Shown: piece after piece, positions 34,811-45,954 of the stretch | Layout of the letters: each line of letters starts with the position of its first letter | Numbering within the stretch: position 1 is the first letter of the stretch | Source: Acanthosepion esculentum | Lineage: Eukaryota; Mollusca; Cephalopoda; Sepiida; Sepiidae | Length of the DNA stretch: 64,000 bases | Assembly: GCA_964036315.1 (NCBI GenBank) | Contig: OZ038517.1 | Location: 51,776,455-51,840,454 of the forward strand | Reading direction: 5' to 3' | The notes under the pieces: generated by a model | The model's database searches: none | What the model was told of the DNA's origin: nothing | The model's input: only the letters and a program-made list of their open reading frames with translations | Program-made: the position numbers and the translations under genes

Positions 34811-35451
34811 AATTATTCATTTAAAAAATATAACATAAATATGTTATAAAATCACTACAAAAATAGGCATTTTGTTTCAATATCTCCGGTGTCTTATCAA
34901 GTGATGATGAATGCACATTTAATTGTGTATGTATGTGTTTGTTCATTTGTTTTTTTTTGTTTTTGTTTTTTATAAAGGGCCGTGGAGATGTTTCCTGTCT
35001 CGTCACCTTTTTGTGTGCGTATATATCTAAATATGTCTGGGTGCTTATGTATTATAATTTGAAACTTAATAGAGATTAAATTTAGATTTTAACATTGGTA
35101 ATTTTTTTACTTTTAATTTTAATTTCAAATTTTATCATATAATTTAATACTTATTGGTTAGAATAAATATCTATTTTAGTATAACCCCAACTTTAAAGCT
35201 TTTAATAGCTATTATAACCTTACTTCGTTGTCAAGTTTTTTGAATTCCCGTGTACTTGTAATTTGATTGGTCATTCCAGCTTATGTAACAGTGTTTTCCC
35301 CTTGCGAAGCATCGTTAATTAATTTGAAACTTTTAAAACCCTTTATTCTACATTCAACATCATCACTTGAAAAACCATCAAAAGTGTTGAAACAAAATGC
35401 CTATTTTTGTAGTGATTTTATAACATATTTATGTTATAATTTTTAAATAAA

Positions 35452-35458
<7 letters not shown>
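34811..35458. mobile_element. MITE-like element with long inverted ends
   Basis: 34812-34912 is the inverted complement of about 35357-35458 (cactacaaaaataggcattt is shared, as is tcaagtgatgatg). About 440 bp of AT-rich, non-coding DNA lies between. A TA run adjoins the right end. Fits a foldback/MITE; the family is unknown. Confidence 0.65.

Positions 35459-35503
<45 letters not shown>
35456..35503. repeat. TA microsatellite
   Basis: A TA run, again followed by attcgttcattttttttt as at 33.35 and 34.67 kb. Confidence 0.9.
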
Positions 35504-35506
<3 letters not shown>

Positions 35507-35589
35507 GTTCATTTTTTTTTCTAATATTCTGTAAATGATCCCGGAAAATAATCTCTTGTAGCATTTATTTTATTCTTAGTAAAACTTAG

Positions 35590-36125
35590 TAACTCTGGTT
35601 ATCCTGTGAAACTGTTGTTTAATATTATTACTGTTATATTTGCCGACCAGTGCCAACGAGCTTGCAGGGAAATCGTTCCTACTCCTTCTGGAAGTGTCTT
35701 CTCACGAAAATTGACTTTACCAGATACCATAGCTCGGGACTCAGGGTTGGACATTGGGGATCGGGGGACAGCAATGCAGGGCCAAACAGTGTGGAAAGGG
35801 TTTGTCAATGGAGTTCCGACCAACCATAGGGATGTCTAAGGATGAGGGATGATGAATCTTACTGAAATTTTATTCAAAATTAGACATCCCTTTGAGATGG
35901 AATGTCAAGTCGACAAGAATTAGAATGTCTGACATCTTCTGCTTGCTTTTAATCAAGATCACAAAGATGCCAAAGTTGCTTGAGACATTTGTGGACGCAG
36001 ATGACTTGCTTACCCAGAGAATGGCCCAGAAATGATTTACCCGCTTCAAGGAGGGGACTTTTGAACTCGCAGACCCCCACCCTACTTCTGTTCTGGGCAA
36101 CCTGTTCAGTTTAATTACATATCTG
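35590..36125 (+). pseudogene. mariner N-terminal piece, with an insertion
   Basis: After frame changes it reads HLLLAFNQDHKDAKVA, then ADDLLTQRMAQK, a stop, and FTRFKEGTFELADPHPTS: the first DNA-binding domain of a mariner transposase. A block of about 220 bp (35634-35855) splits the 5' part and is flanked by TTACTG on both sides. No catalytic domain is present. Confidence 0.65.
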
Positions 36126-36196
36126 TAGTTCATTGATTCCGATGTTTCCAATTTGTATCACACATCTTGGGTTGTCCCTTTTGCTAACAACCATAT

Positions 36197-37130
36197 TATT
36201 GTAATCTAGGTAGGATTACTGAATGAGGAACAACCAAAACGGAGGTTGGAAATGAAATGGTTATCTAAATAACATCAACAAAATACAATGCTCGCCAGCG
36301 GCGTGAAGTAGGTAAACCACTGCTAGTGGTGAACTACTTAGACAGTATATTACACCTACTTACAATAATGTCCAAGGTATTTATGAGGATTGGGACATAC
36401 CTGTTAGTGTTCATAGTTACGGTATATAACACTTTATTTATTTATTTCTCTTGTAACCTAGAAAGGGTTACTGAATAAGGAATCAAAACAGACGTTGGAA
36501 ATGAAATACAATACAATACTCGCCAGCGGCGTGAAGTAGGTAAACCACTGATAATGGTGGACTACTTAGACAGCAGATTACCCCACCACCCACACACTTA
36601 CAACAGTGCCCAACATATTTATGAGGATTAGGACATAACCATTAGTGTTCATAGGTGCGGTATATAACATTTCCTAATACAGGTAAAGATGCAAACAAAG
36701 AAAAAAGAACCTCATATAACTTTGGATGAAAAAAAAATTCACTTATAATCTGTGTCCTGGGTATGATGATAAACTACATTTGGCAGCAAGGCTTCTGATT
36801 AGGAAATTAGTTTTGAGGAGTGTCCAACTGTTTTACAACGTATTCATGTGGATTGGGACATATGCACTAGTGTTTACAGGTACTGTATATAACACTTTCT
36901 TTCTTTCTTTCTGTTGTAACCTAGAAAGTGTTACTGAATGAGGAATAAGCAAATCGAAGGTTGAAAACGAAATAGTAATCTTTATAACATCAACAAAATA
37001 CTCGCCAGCGGCGTGAAGTAGGTAAACCACTTCTAGTGGTGGACTACTTAGCATATTACCCCACACTTACAACGTATTTATGAGGATTGGGGCATACCTA
37101 TTAGTGTTTAGGTACGGTATATAACATATA
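36197..37130. repeat. About 229-bp tandem repeat, three to four units
   Basis: The phrase cgccagcggcgtgaagtagg occurs at about 36293, 36522 and 37006. The first two are 229 bp apart, the third 484 bp later with an inserted block. Each unit also holds gtaacctagaaag-type and ggtatataacactt-type phrases. Confidence 0.75.
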
Positions 37131-37219
37131 TATTCCGTCTTCTTAACAACTGATTGTTCGTCCTTCTTTCCATTACTAACTTATGTAGGAGTTCCCATAG
37201 ATTTCTTTCAGTGTTTGCC

Positions 37220-37530
37220 ATCAATACGATTGGTTGGTTGCTTCATTTTGTTTAGTGGCATATCAACACCTATATGGATTATTTAATGCCGAAATCTAAA
37301 TATCTTGAACACAGTTTTATGACTTCAACTACAGATAAAATATATTGTTAGACATTCTAATTCTGTTTTAATTCTGGTTGGTAATTCTGTTTTAAAAATA
37401 TATTGTTGGTAATATTTACCTGGGACCAAAACAGGTGCTTCACCCCGCATAAAAGTGGGTCTGGGAACAACAACAATTAAGGAGTGGTTCCATGTTACAA
37501 CTCCTATAAATATGTATTGTTGGTAATTTT
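37220..37530. repeat. Dispersed repeat related to 9.7-10.0 kb
   Basis: Shares ggcatatcaa, ggattatttaatg and tattgttggtaatattt phrases with the 9.7-10.0 kb region. No gene. Confidence 0.5.
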
Positions 37531-37563
37531 AATATATATATATAGATAGATATATAGATATAT

Positions 37564-38046
37564 AATTAAGTAATTCATTGAGTCTGAAAGAAACCTCAAC
37601 AGAATGCAGAAAGCACTGGACGGCCGTTTCGTCCTATATTTGGGACTCATCAGCAGTGCGCATCCACTACCGAGAATTGAAACCCTGACAGTTGAGTTAT
37701 CAAGCAAACGTCATACCAACTGTTCCAATGGGCCTCGGTGACGAAGGGATAGCAAATCAGACTCAATATAGCGCCGCTCGCTCACATATTCCGTGGTGGA
37801 ACTCAACTGAGTTTCTCTCTAACCATAGGACTGTGCCCCCTGGAGCCACGACTACTATCACCAGGCTGCTCAAACTTAAGCATTAGAAGCCGGATCAAGC
37901 AATGATATTCACATGATAGAAATTGTTAGGAGGATTTGATAATTATAATTAAGTAATTCATTGAGTCTGAAAGAAACCTCAACAGAATGCAGAAAGCACT
38001 GGACGGCCGTTTCGTCCTATATTTGGGACTCATCAGCAGTGCGCAT
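37564..38046. repeat. 383-bp spaced direct repeat
   Basis: About 100 bp (taattcattgagtctgaaag ... catcagcagtgcgcat) occurs at 37564-37668 and again at 37947-38046, 383 bp apart. The intervening DNA is not repeated. A further repeat piece lies at 38110-38235, related to 10.1 kb. Confidence 0.85.
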
Positions 38047-38239
38047 TTCATAGTGTTTTGGTTTTGTATGGGGTGTTTACTATTTGTCAATAGATGGAAT
38101 CCTAACATATCCTACCACTACGGGTCAGAGTGGACCTGAGAACAACAGCAATTAAGTAGTAATTTCATGCCACTCAAACTCCCGATCAGAGACCTTGCTG
38201 CCTGATGTAGTTTATCGTCAATCCCAGGACTACCATCAA

Positions 38240-38629
38240 TACCGTGTCATCTGCTTATTTTATGTTATTACGGTTGTTCTCACCAATAATAAACCCTGTT
38301 GGGATTTCTAGGTTACAACACATACCATGATGGAAAAATGCCCCAAACTTAATAAATTTTATCGTCAAAATCCTTATGTTATTATTAAGGAAGACCAAAG
38401 GACTTTTTATCATTAAATTATTTTTTAATCCTTTTTAGAACTTTCAATTGGTTAAAGTATTTGGTATTTTTCTCATCAGTTTTCAAAGATTAGTATAGGA
38501 AATTTAAGCAACTTTGTGCAGTGAAAAACACATTGATTTGGGAATTCTTGTAAAAATCTAATAATTGTTGGATTTTAATGAAATTTTAGAACCTATTCAC
38601 CAATTATTTTAGAAATGTTTTTCCAGTCA

Positions 38630-38631
<2 letters not shown>
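38240..38631. other. Spacer, no feature recognised
   Basis: AT-rich DNA without motif. A TA run follows at 38632-38693. Confidence 0.5.
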
Positions 38632-38693
<62 letters not shown>

Positions 38694-38697
<4 letters not shown>

Positions 38698-38985
38698 TCA
38701 GTTATGTGCCATGCGTGATACACGCTTAGGCGATCATGTATCTTTCGAAACATGACTGACGAGGCAGATTTTTTCCCGCAGTAGGTTGTCATTTCTTACT
38801 GCGGTAGACCAGTTGCCATCCAAGGCTATACAACCCGGTTTGTTTTGCTATTTACCCATAGCTGCGGAGAGAAGAAGAGGATTCATACCTTTCCCCAAAG
38901 GTATTAGCATGTAAGTGAATATAAAGTATTCGACTGGAATTCCTCAATCCGACCCGCTAACCATTACGCCGCCGTGTTCCTGTTC
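38694..38985 (-). mobile_element. tRNA-derived SINE
   Basis: Matches the SINE at 46.59-46.9 kb in reverse (gatacatgatcgcctaagcg, tatagccttggatggcaact). The tRNA-like head lies at about 38930-38985. It follows a TA run directly at its 3' end. Confidence 0.75.
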
Positions 38986-39134
38986 AATGTTTTACCAATA
39001 TTTTCTAAGAAAGATTTTGGTGAATATATTTTTTGCGACTCCACTTATTAGTTTTTTGAATTTTGAGAAATTTTTGTCCAGCTTAGTATTCATATTTGTT
39101 AAAGTCAGAATTCCTTGGAGAATTTAAATAAACA

Positions 39135-39137
<3 letters not shown>

Positions 39138-39206
<69 letters not shown>

Positions 39207-39552
39207 TGTGTGTTTGCCAGAAGTCATATATAGCGAGTTGGGAAAAGAAAGATGTAAATTTATTATCGTGCAGGAAGTGGGCGATGGAGTTAGTTTTCTT
39301 ACGAGAAAGTGTATGAAACACACGAAATCCGGCCCAAACAGGATACGCACAGCTGTCATCAAGGTCCACGCCACTCTCGCTTGTGAACTTCACGACTTCA
39401 TGCTAAAAGCGTCAGGGCTGACAAACTTCAAAGAGACCGCTTCAGACTACGGAAACACCGTCCATAGTAAGAAACAAATTGTATCTCTTATAGCCTCTTT
39501 ACTATGCACCACGCACACACGTGTTGACTTTTTCACACAAACACACATATAA
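39138..39552 (+). other. TA run followed by a GC-richer open stretch of unknown nature
   Basis: A TA run (39138-39205) is followed by an open plus frame to 39552 that reads VCLPEVIYSELGKERCKFII, then GDGVSFLTRKCMKHTKSGPN and further. Base content at 39290-39475 is richer in GC than the flanks. I recognise no family and no clear splice sites; a minus frame is open too. It could be an exon, a repeat fragment, or chance. Confidence 0.25.
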
Positions 39553-39994
39553 CAACATTTCATTGTTCTCACATACATACACAAAGAGAATTTATATTTT
39601 ATTTCAGAATTTTATTAACCCAAACAAAAATACATTACTTTCCAATCTATGACCAATTGCTTGTATTCTTGTCGTTATATAAAATTAATGTTCACTTGTT
39701 GAAACTACGTTGTCTTTTCTATTGAATTTTATTCTTACAATGGAAATCTTTTGATTATTCTAAACGGCCAAATTACGCGCAGCCCAGCAACAATATCTTA
39801 TGTTATTGTATCAAATCCCAACTCTACGTATTTTGACATTTCAAGATCTTATTAAAAAATTGTCTTCAAACAGACGATTGTTTTAATGTTGAAAGCAACT
39901 TCAATAACTGAAAATAAATGTATTTTTAAAATATCTCAACTTTCACAAACTCTTCAGGAAACTAAATGTAAGCAGTAAACACAACAGGTGGCTA
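39553..39994. other. Spacer, no feature recognised
   Basis: AT-rich DNA with no coding motif or structured repeat seen. Confidence 0.5.
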
Positions 39995-40530
39995 AAATTC
40001 AGTCTGGTCTGAAACTTGTTTTATACGATTGGAGACCTTACTTATGAATCGACCTACGTAATTTTGAAGAGAAATAAACTGGTGGTCTAGTAAGTTTTAA
40101 AATTCTGTCTTAATTTGTCCTGGTTATGTGATATTCTTATTAAGTAAAAATTGTATTTACTAATCATAATTGGAAAAGCTTATTATAATTAAAGCTTCAA
40201 GGAAAATGTTTCACTTTGATAGCAGTTTCATTATTCTATCTGATCTGAAACTTGTTTCATAGAATTGGAGACTTTACTCATCAATCAATCCTCGTAATTT
40301 TGAAGAGAAATGAATTTGGTTCATTTTGATACCAGTTTCATTATTCTATCTGATCTGAAACTTGTTTTATAGGATTAGAGACCATACTTATCAACCGTCC
40401 CACGTAATTTTGAAGAGAAATAAATTTGCTTCATTTTGATACCAGTTCCATTATTCTGTCTGTTATAAAACTTGTTTTATAGGTTTAGAGACATTACTTA
40501 TCAAATTAACCTCGTAACAAAAGAATTAAA
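39995..40530. repeat. 110-bp minisatellite, about four units
   Basis: Units share ctgatctgaaacttgtttta, attgg(a/g)gac and gtaattttgaagagaaat. Unit marks at 40015, 40247, 40357 and 40467: the last three are 110 bp apart, and the first two are spaced about two units with divergent DNA between. Confidence 0.8.
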
Positions 40531-41189
40531 TATAAGTATTATAAAAGAACAGTGGAATAAAAGAATTACTTTCATACTCAGCTTTTGTCATTGCTAATAA
40601 TGATGATTATATTCTTGATAAGTAAATCTAATTTTAGTTACATTTTAGCTGGCTTTAGTTGTTCTCGCTCTAAAAATATGCGCCATTAATTTCTGAACAA
40701 CCCAACGCATTCAAAATATGACATAGAGAAAAGAAAAAGTCGCTTGACACAGACGACAAATCCAACTACTAGATGAAGTGACGAAAGTCAACGACACCAG
40801 TGAAAGCAATAGAATGCAGAAAGATGGAGGTGGTCACACTTCCTCGCCATTTGCCGCCTTCCGTTTCTCAGACGCATCACTCTTCTTCGCGTCCCATCTG
40901 GAAGCGCCATCTTGCTTTTAAATAGCTCAGCCAAACGCTATGATTTCTGTCTTCCCCGCTCCTCCACTTGTTGGTTTATGTTAGTTTATTTAAGGAGCCT
41001 GGTCCCTTTCTTTGACGTTCTCCCACTTTTTTATGTTGGTTTTCGTCTTATTTTACCGTATGACTTTGGACTCTCTGTGGTTTCTTTAATTTCCCCTCTT
41101 ACCACTTATGCCATATTTTAAAAAGAAAACCATGCACAGGAACAACCTGTCTGGTATGGGTTATAGTGTTTTAGACTTTTTCGTTTGCG
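40531..41189. other. Spacer with moderately GC-rich part
   Basis: Holds a 69-codon frame (40912-41121) without recognised motif, and a gcgccatcttgc phrase (40902-40913) resembling a YY1 site. No gene is supported. Confidence 0.4.
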
Positions 41190-41542
41190 CCTATGGAATG
41201 AGAAAAGAAAGAAAGCAAGCAAGAATGAAACAAGCAAACAAAAGAAAGAAATATTAAAGACAGAAAAACATGGTAGAATGAGAAAAGAAAAAGACAAAAA
41301 GAAAAAATTAAAAGCATACACAGAGTAAAGTAAAAAAAAAAGAAGAGATATAAGTAAAGAAAAAGAACGAAAAGAAAAGGGACAAAATATAAGAAAGAAA
41401 AATTAAGAGAAAAAGGAGATAATAAATAAAGTGAAATATTGTAAAGAAAAAAGGCAAAATAAAAACAAGATAGGCAAAGTAAAACAGACAAAAGAAAAAA
41501 GAAAGAAAGAAAGAAAATGACTGGAAGAAAACATACAACAAA

Positions 41543-41573
<31 letters not shown>

Positions 41574-42420
41574 GATAAAAAGACTAAAAAAAGTTAGAAA
41601 AATAATTAAAAAAACTAACAAGTAAAGACCGAGAAGGAAGCAAAGGATCTGAAAAAATAAAATAAAAAGAGAGAAAATGGAGAAAGGAAGGAAATGAAAG
41701 AGAGAAGTGACAGAAAGAAAGAATATAAGGAAACGTGGAAAAAGAAAGAAAGAAAGAATGACAGGAAGAAAAACATGCAGCAGAAGTAAAAATAAAATAA
41801 GCAGAATGTCAAAGAAAAAAAATAAAGATAGAGAAGAAAGGCAGAAAAGATAAAAAGTAAAAGAAGAACCAACAAAGAAAAGAAAAAAGAGAGAAACAAA
41901 AGAAAGAAAAATAAAGGTGGTGAAGAAATACAAAAACAGATAAAAAGAAAAAAACAACCAACGAAAGAAAGAAGGAAAGAAAGAATAGAGAAAAAAGATA
42001 TAAAGGAAAAACATCAAAAGAAAGAAAGAAAGAAAGAAAGAAAATGGCAGGAAGAAAAGACATACACCAAAAATTTAAAGAAAAAAAAGTTAGCAAAAAA
42101 AGATGAAACGAAAGAAAGAAAAAGACAAAAAGAAAGAAAGAAAAAGAAAAAACCGACAAAAGGAAAGAAAAAAGAAAGAAAAGAAATAAAAAATAAAGAT
42201 AAAGAAGAAAGACAAAAAAGATAGAGAGAAAAAAACATCAAAAGAATGAAAGAAAGAAAGAAAAGGGCAGGAAGAAAAAACATGCATAAATAATTAAAAA
42301 AATAAAGATAGCAAAGAAAGAGAAAAAAGAAAGAAACAAACAAACAAGAAAGTAAGAAAGAAAGAAAAAGAAGAAACCCAACAAAAGAAGAAAAGAAAGA
42401 AGGAATCATTGTCAATGGCT
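41190..42420. repeat. Long purine-only (GAAA-rich) tract
   Basis: About 1.2 kb where the plus strand is overwhelmingly A and G, made of aaag/gaaa runs with scattered interruptions. The minus strand gives Phe/Leu/Ser frames up to 204 codons that are by-products. Such mirror-like tracts can form triplex DNA. Confidence 0.92.
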
Positions 42421-42904
42421 TTCTTTCTTTCATCAATAGTGACAGTGGTAAATGCCAGTTATGTGAGCAGACATTAAAGACAAATGACGAAAACTGAAAC
42501 AGTTAAATAGTGTGAGGGTATTTTTTTTTTTTAAGGGTGGTGGGTATCCTGTCTCAGTCATATTTAAATAACGTTGCTTGGGTGAGTCCTGCCACTGGCA
42601 ACTTTAAATCTGCTTCCTCTGTCCTTTTTTGTTTTTTTTTATTTTTTTTTTTTGCGGGGGGGGGGGGTGACCTCATCTTAATAAAAGGATGTGCGAATAA
42701 CGTTACAGAGAAAATGGAATCCGCAAAACGAATTCTGTTGCGGTCACATCGCATTAAACCAACACGGAAAGCCAGAAATCCATCTCTTCTCCACCCAGAG
42801 CTGTGAGCTAAAACGGCAGGGTAGGCCTGGCTCCAGCCGTTGGGGAAGGACAATTCTGAAATAAGACTAGTGAACAAGTAACGGAAAAGGATTATATTAT
42901 CTTT
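42421..42904. other. Spacer with T and G runs
   Basis: Includes a T run and a G run (42655-42667). No gene recognised. Confidence 0.5.
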
Positions 42905-43580
42905 CCTAAGAAGAAATGGCAAATCACAGATAATGAAGAAAAGGAAACTGTGGAGAGTCATGATCAAGTACATCCTGAAGGGAAAATTGAATTGCAATCC
43001 CTGGAGAAGACAAATGGAAAATGACTCCACTATTTCCCAAGAAAAAATGGCAAATTACAGATAATAAAGAAAAGGAAACTGTGGAGAGCCATGATCAAGT
43101 CATCCTAAAGAGAGAAGGGAAACTGAATTCCAAACCGAGGAGTAAGTAACGGGAAACCACTCCAATCTCTTACCCAAGAAGGCATGGCAAATCACACATA
43201 ATGAAGAAAAGGAAACTGTGGAGAGCCATGATAAAGTACATCCTAAAGAGAGAAAGAAAACTGAATTCCAAACCCAGGAGAAAGTAACGGGAAACCACTC
43301 CAATCTCTTACCCAAGAAGGCATGGCAAATCACAGATAATAAAGAAAAGGAAACTGTGGAGAGACATGATCAAGTGATCCTAAAGAGAGAAGGAAAACTG
43401 AATTCCAAACCATGGTGAAGGCAAATGGAAAACGACTCCATTATCTTTCTCAAGAAGGCACGCAATTCAGGTATAGTAAAGAAAAGGAAACTGTGGAGAG
43501 CCATAATCAAGTACAGCCTATACGGAGAAACAAAAACATGGGAGACATGGAATATCAGATAATAAAGAAAAGGTTGATTC
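42905..43580 (+). repeat. About 137-bp minisatellite derived from a LINE 3' coding end
   Basis: The phrase aaaaggaaactgtggagag marks units at about 42940, 43071, 43208, 43346 and 43483 (spacings 131-138). In one plus frame it reads KRKLWRAMIKYILKRE, matching the last coding block of the RTE-like LINE at 51.57 kb (RKLWRAMIAHALKGHGK). Confidence 0.82.
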
Positions 43581-43604
43581 GTTTTCTACGGTTTATCAAC
43601 CATT

Positions 43605-43692
43605 TTGCAGAAAGAAAGAAAGAAAGAAAGAATAGAGAAGAAAGATAAAAAAGATATAAAGGAAAAACATCAAAAGAAAGAAAAAAAAAGAA
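43605..43692. repeat. GAAA microsatellite
   Basis: Purine-rich run like the 41-42 kb tract. Confidence 0.85.
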
Positions 43693-43734
43693 AAATATTT
43701 TAGCTTTTTGTTGGTGGAGTGTAATAATGATTTA

Positions 43735-43890
43735 GTAATACAAACCTTACTAATTAATCCATAGCTGGGGGGAAGAAGTGGAGTCATATTTTTCCTATTT
43801 TTTCCGTCAGTGGATATAATGAACTCAACGGGAATTGGAGCTCGGTTCTCCGATTAACAATTCCGAGCTATTATCCATCCGCACATACAA
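43735..43890 (-). mobile_element. tRNA-derived SINE fragment
   Basis: Reverse strand has a tRNA-like head (tggataatagctcgg, gagctccaattcccgttgag) and the ccagctatgg phrase of the 46.6-kb SINE family. It adjoins a 5S-derived sequence, suggesting a composite element. Confidence 0.6.
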
Positions 43891-43982
43891 GCTTACAGTA
43901 CCAGGTATCCACCCCCCCAAAAAAAATATTCACCTATCTAGGTACTGACCAGGCTCGACGTTGCTTCACTTCGCTGATCGAC
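43889..43982 (-). pseudogene. 5S rRNA-derived sequence, partial
   Basis: Reverse complement carries the 5S-like gaagtgaagcaacgtcgagc ctggtcagtacctag core and ends ...ctgtaagcttgtatgtgc. The 5' half of 5S is replaced. Contains a C/A-run interruption. Likely a SINE3-type head, not a working rRNA gene. Confidence 0.7.
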
Positions 43983-44164
43983 AAAGAAAAGAGAGCTGCT
44001 TAATTTCGCTGATCGCAACGATGAAGAAATGAGAGCTGTATAGTCTCATGATCGCCTTCATCCTGGAGCGACGTGCAATGAAAAAAAAATGATTAAAAAG
44101 AAAGTCCTGTAGGTTTTCTTTCCTAGTTGATTTGTCTACTTTTGTATTTTATTCACATTTATTA

Positions 44165-44330
44165 AAAATCATTTAATCCCAAGCAAGGCGATAATGCCAC
44201 TGACACGCAAGGGAGTTCCTGGCAGTGAAAGATTATGAATAGACTGGTGAGGAGAAAGGACAATAAAAGAACCGGATTACGGAAGACAGAAGATTGTGAT
44301 TAATGTTGCATTTAAATTTTTTTAGGATTG
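44165..44330 (-). mobile_element. CR1/Jockey-like LINE 3' end
   Basis: The ccaagcaaggcg...ccact...acgcaaggg block matches the 3' ends at 47.67 and 50.27 kb. No coding sequence is retained here. Confidence 0.65.
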
Positions 44331-44406
44331 TACAGGATGGTCCAAGAGTCTTGTCACCCTTGCATAATATCATTTTAAGACCCTATAATGGCAGCAAACA
44401 GCATGC

Positions 44407-44680
44407 ATGCGCATAAAGAACTACTTCAGTGAATATACAAAAATAAAAAGGGGCGTAAGGCAAGGTCATTTCTTCTCACAGGACCTGTTCAACCTATACA
44501 GCGCGGCAATTCTGAGAGAACTGGAAACCCTACCAGGATTTAACATTGGCGGCCACAATCTTAACATAAGATACGCAGATGACACAGTACTGATAGCAGA
44601 CACGGACAAGAAATTACAAAATCTCCTACAGAAGGTAGCGAAGGAGATTGAGAAAAAAAGGACTAAGCGTAAACTACAAG
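44407..44680 (+). pseudogene. RTE-like LINE RT fragment, joined to a Tc1 gene
   Basis: Reads KIKRGVRQGHFFSQDLFNLY (RT motif B; the usual GC is GH) and NIRYADDTVLIAD (catalytic motif C). After an A-run frame slip it continues EKKGLSVNYK. At 44680/44681 it stops and a Tc1 transposase begins. The RT fingers and the rest of the LINE are missing on both sides. Confidence 0.8.
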
Positions 44681-45229
44681 TCCGTGACGAGTCCAAGTTT
44701 ACTATATTTGGTTCTGAGGGAAAAACTTACGTACGCCGTAGAACAATGTGTCAAGAAAACCGTTAAGTTTGGTGGCGGCAGTGTGATGGTGTGGGGAATG
44801 ATTTCATCTACAGGAGTTTTCCCTACCATCCGCGTACATGGCAATATCAATGCTGAGATTTACAAAAGGCTTCTTCAGCAGCATGTGGTACCAAGATTAC
44901 ACCATAATCTTTATGAATCTCCTATTTTCATGCAGGACAATGCACCTTGCCACAAGGCTCGGAAGGTCATGGCTTTATTTGAAGAAGAAGGAATCGCCCT
45001 AATGAAGTGGCCAGCCCAGAACCCCGACCTGAATCCAATAGAATATGTTTGGAAGATAATTGGAGAAAGGGCTCAGAAAAGAAACCCGAAAAACCAGGAT
45101 CACCTATGGGAGTTATTGAAAGACGAATGGGATGGAATTACTGCTGATTTTTGCAAGAAATTAATTAGATCATGTTGTCGACGATGCAGAGAAGTCATTG
45201 AAAATAAGGGGATGTTTACCAAATATTAA
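44681..45229 (+). pseudogene. Tc1-like transposase, C-terminal catalytic part
   Basis: Starts exactly at the first catalytic block (RDESKFTIFGSEGKTYVRR), then after a frame change VKFGGGSVMVWGMIS, QDNAPCHKAR and DLNPIEYVWK. The second Asp and the Glu are 34 residues apart, the classic Tc1 spacing, so this is a different group from the 30.6-kb copy. The N-terminal DNA-binding half is absent. Ends at 45229. Confidence 0.85.
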
Positions 45230-45485
45230 ATTTTGTTGATATTTTGTTCACAATCAAGTATTAACAAGATCGTTCCTTAACTTTTGTCCAGTAGCTTGTT
45301 CCATTTAATCTTTATTTAAAAAAAAAAAACTATTATGTAAATTTTTTTAACTCTGTATAATATTTATGCATTACACCCTAATCTTTATTCCGTGAAAAAT
45401 TCATTGCTAATCATGCATTACTTTTTAAGTAATACACATATTTATGACTTTGTTGTTTCTGGTCCTTATATTATGGCCGCTGCTG
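45230..45485 (+). mobile_element. Tc1-like element 3' end
   Basis: AT-rich 3' flank finishing gg(a)ccttatattatggccgctgctg at 45485, followed by TA; the end CAGCAGCGG (reverse) is a plausible Tc1 terminus. The matching left end is missing. Confidence 0.5.
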
Positions 45486-45589
45486 TATATATATGAGTAA
45501 AAAAATTAAAATAATAATATTTATTTTGTCCTTTTGCACACACACACACATATGTATCATTCGCAGATAGTACTGTTTCGCTGTATCAC

Positions 45590-45700
45590 AGCTCTTCCGT
45601 GCGACTAGAGAACCGAGTCCAGGACCGAAACCCAACCGATTTGGCGTCAGTCAGAGTTTCTACCACTGAGCTATCTTCATTCGGAAGAATGAGGTGGCTA
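45590..45700 (-). mobile_element. tRNA-derived SINE head
   Basis: Reverse strand reads gatagctcagtggtagaa (A box) and, downstream, gggtttcggtcctgg (weak B box). Only the head is clear. Confidence 0.6.
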
Positions 45701-45954
45701 AATCTAGCGTATTGTTTTTACGAATGTAAGCAAATGTCAATTAACCGGAGTGCTCCATTCATTTTATTGAAGAGCTTCGCATTAACGCAGGTGGCTGTTG
45801 TTTGTAGAATTAGCTTGTCATTGAACAGTGCTCAATTAAAATATATTTTCAAGAGCTATATATATATATATGAATATTAGCCTCATTCGAAAGCAGTCGC
45901 TTCGTAAATCTGCTTCATAGCTCGTATTCGGGGAACAGGAAAAACGAATAGGTG

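Noticed and set aside
40895..40920. YY1-like core promoter motif (also at 57350)
   Set aside because: A single short match in DNA without other promoter signs or a following gene; expected by chance.
41118..42436. Phe/Leu/Ser-rich 'membrane protein' frames on the minus strand
   Set aside because: Products of a pyrimidine-only strand; no real membrane protein features such as charged loops.
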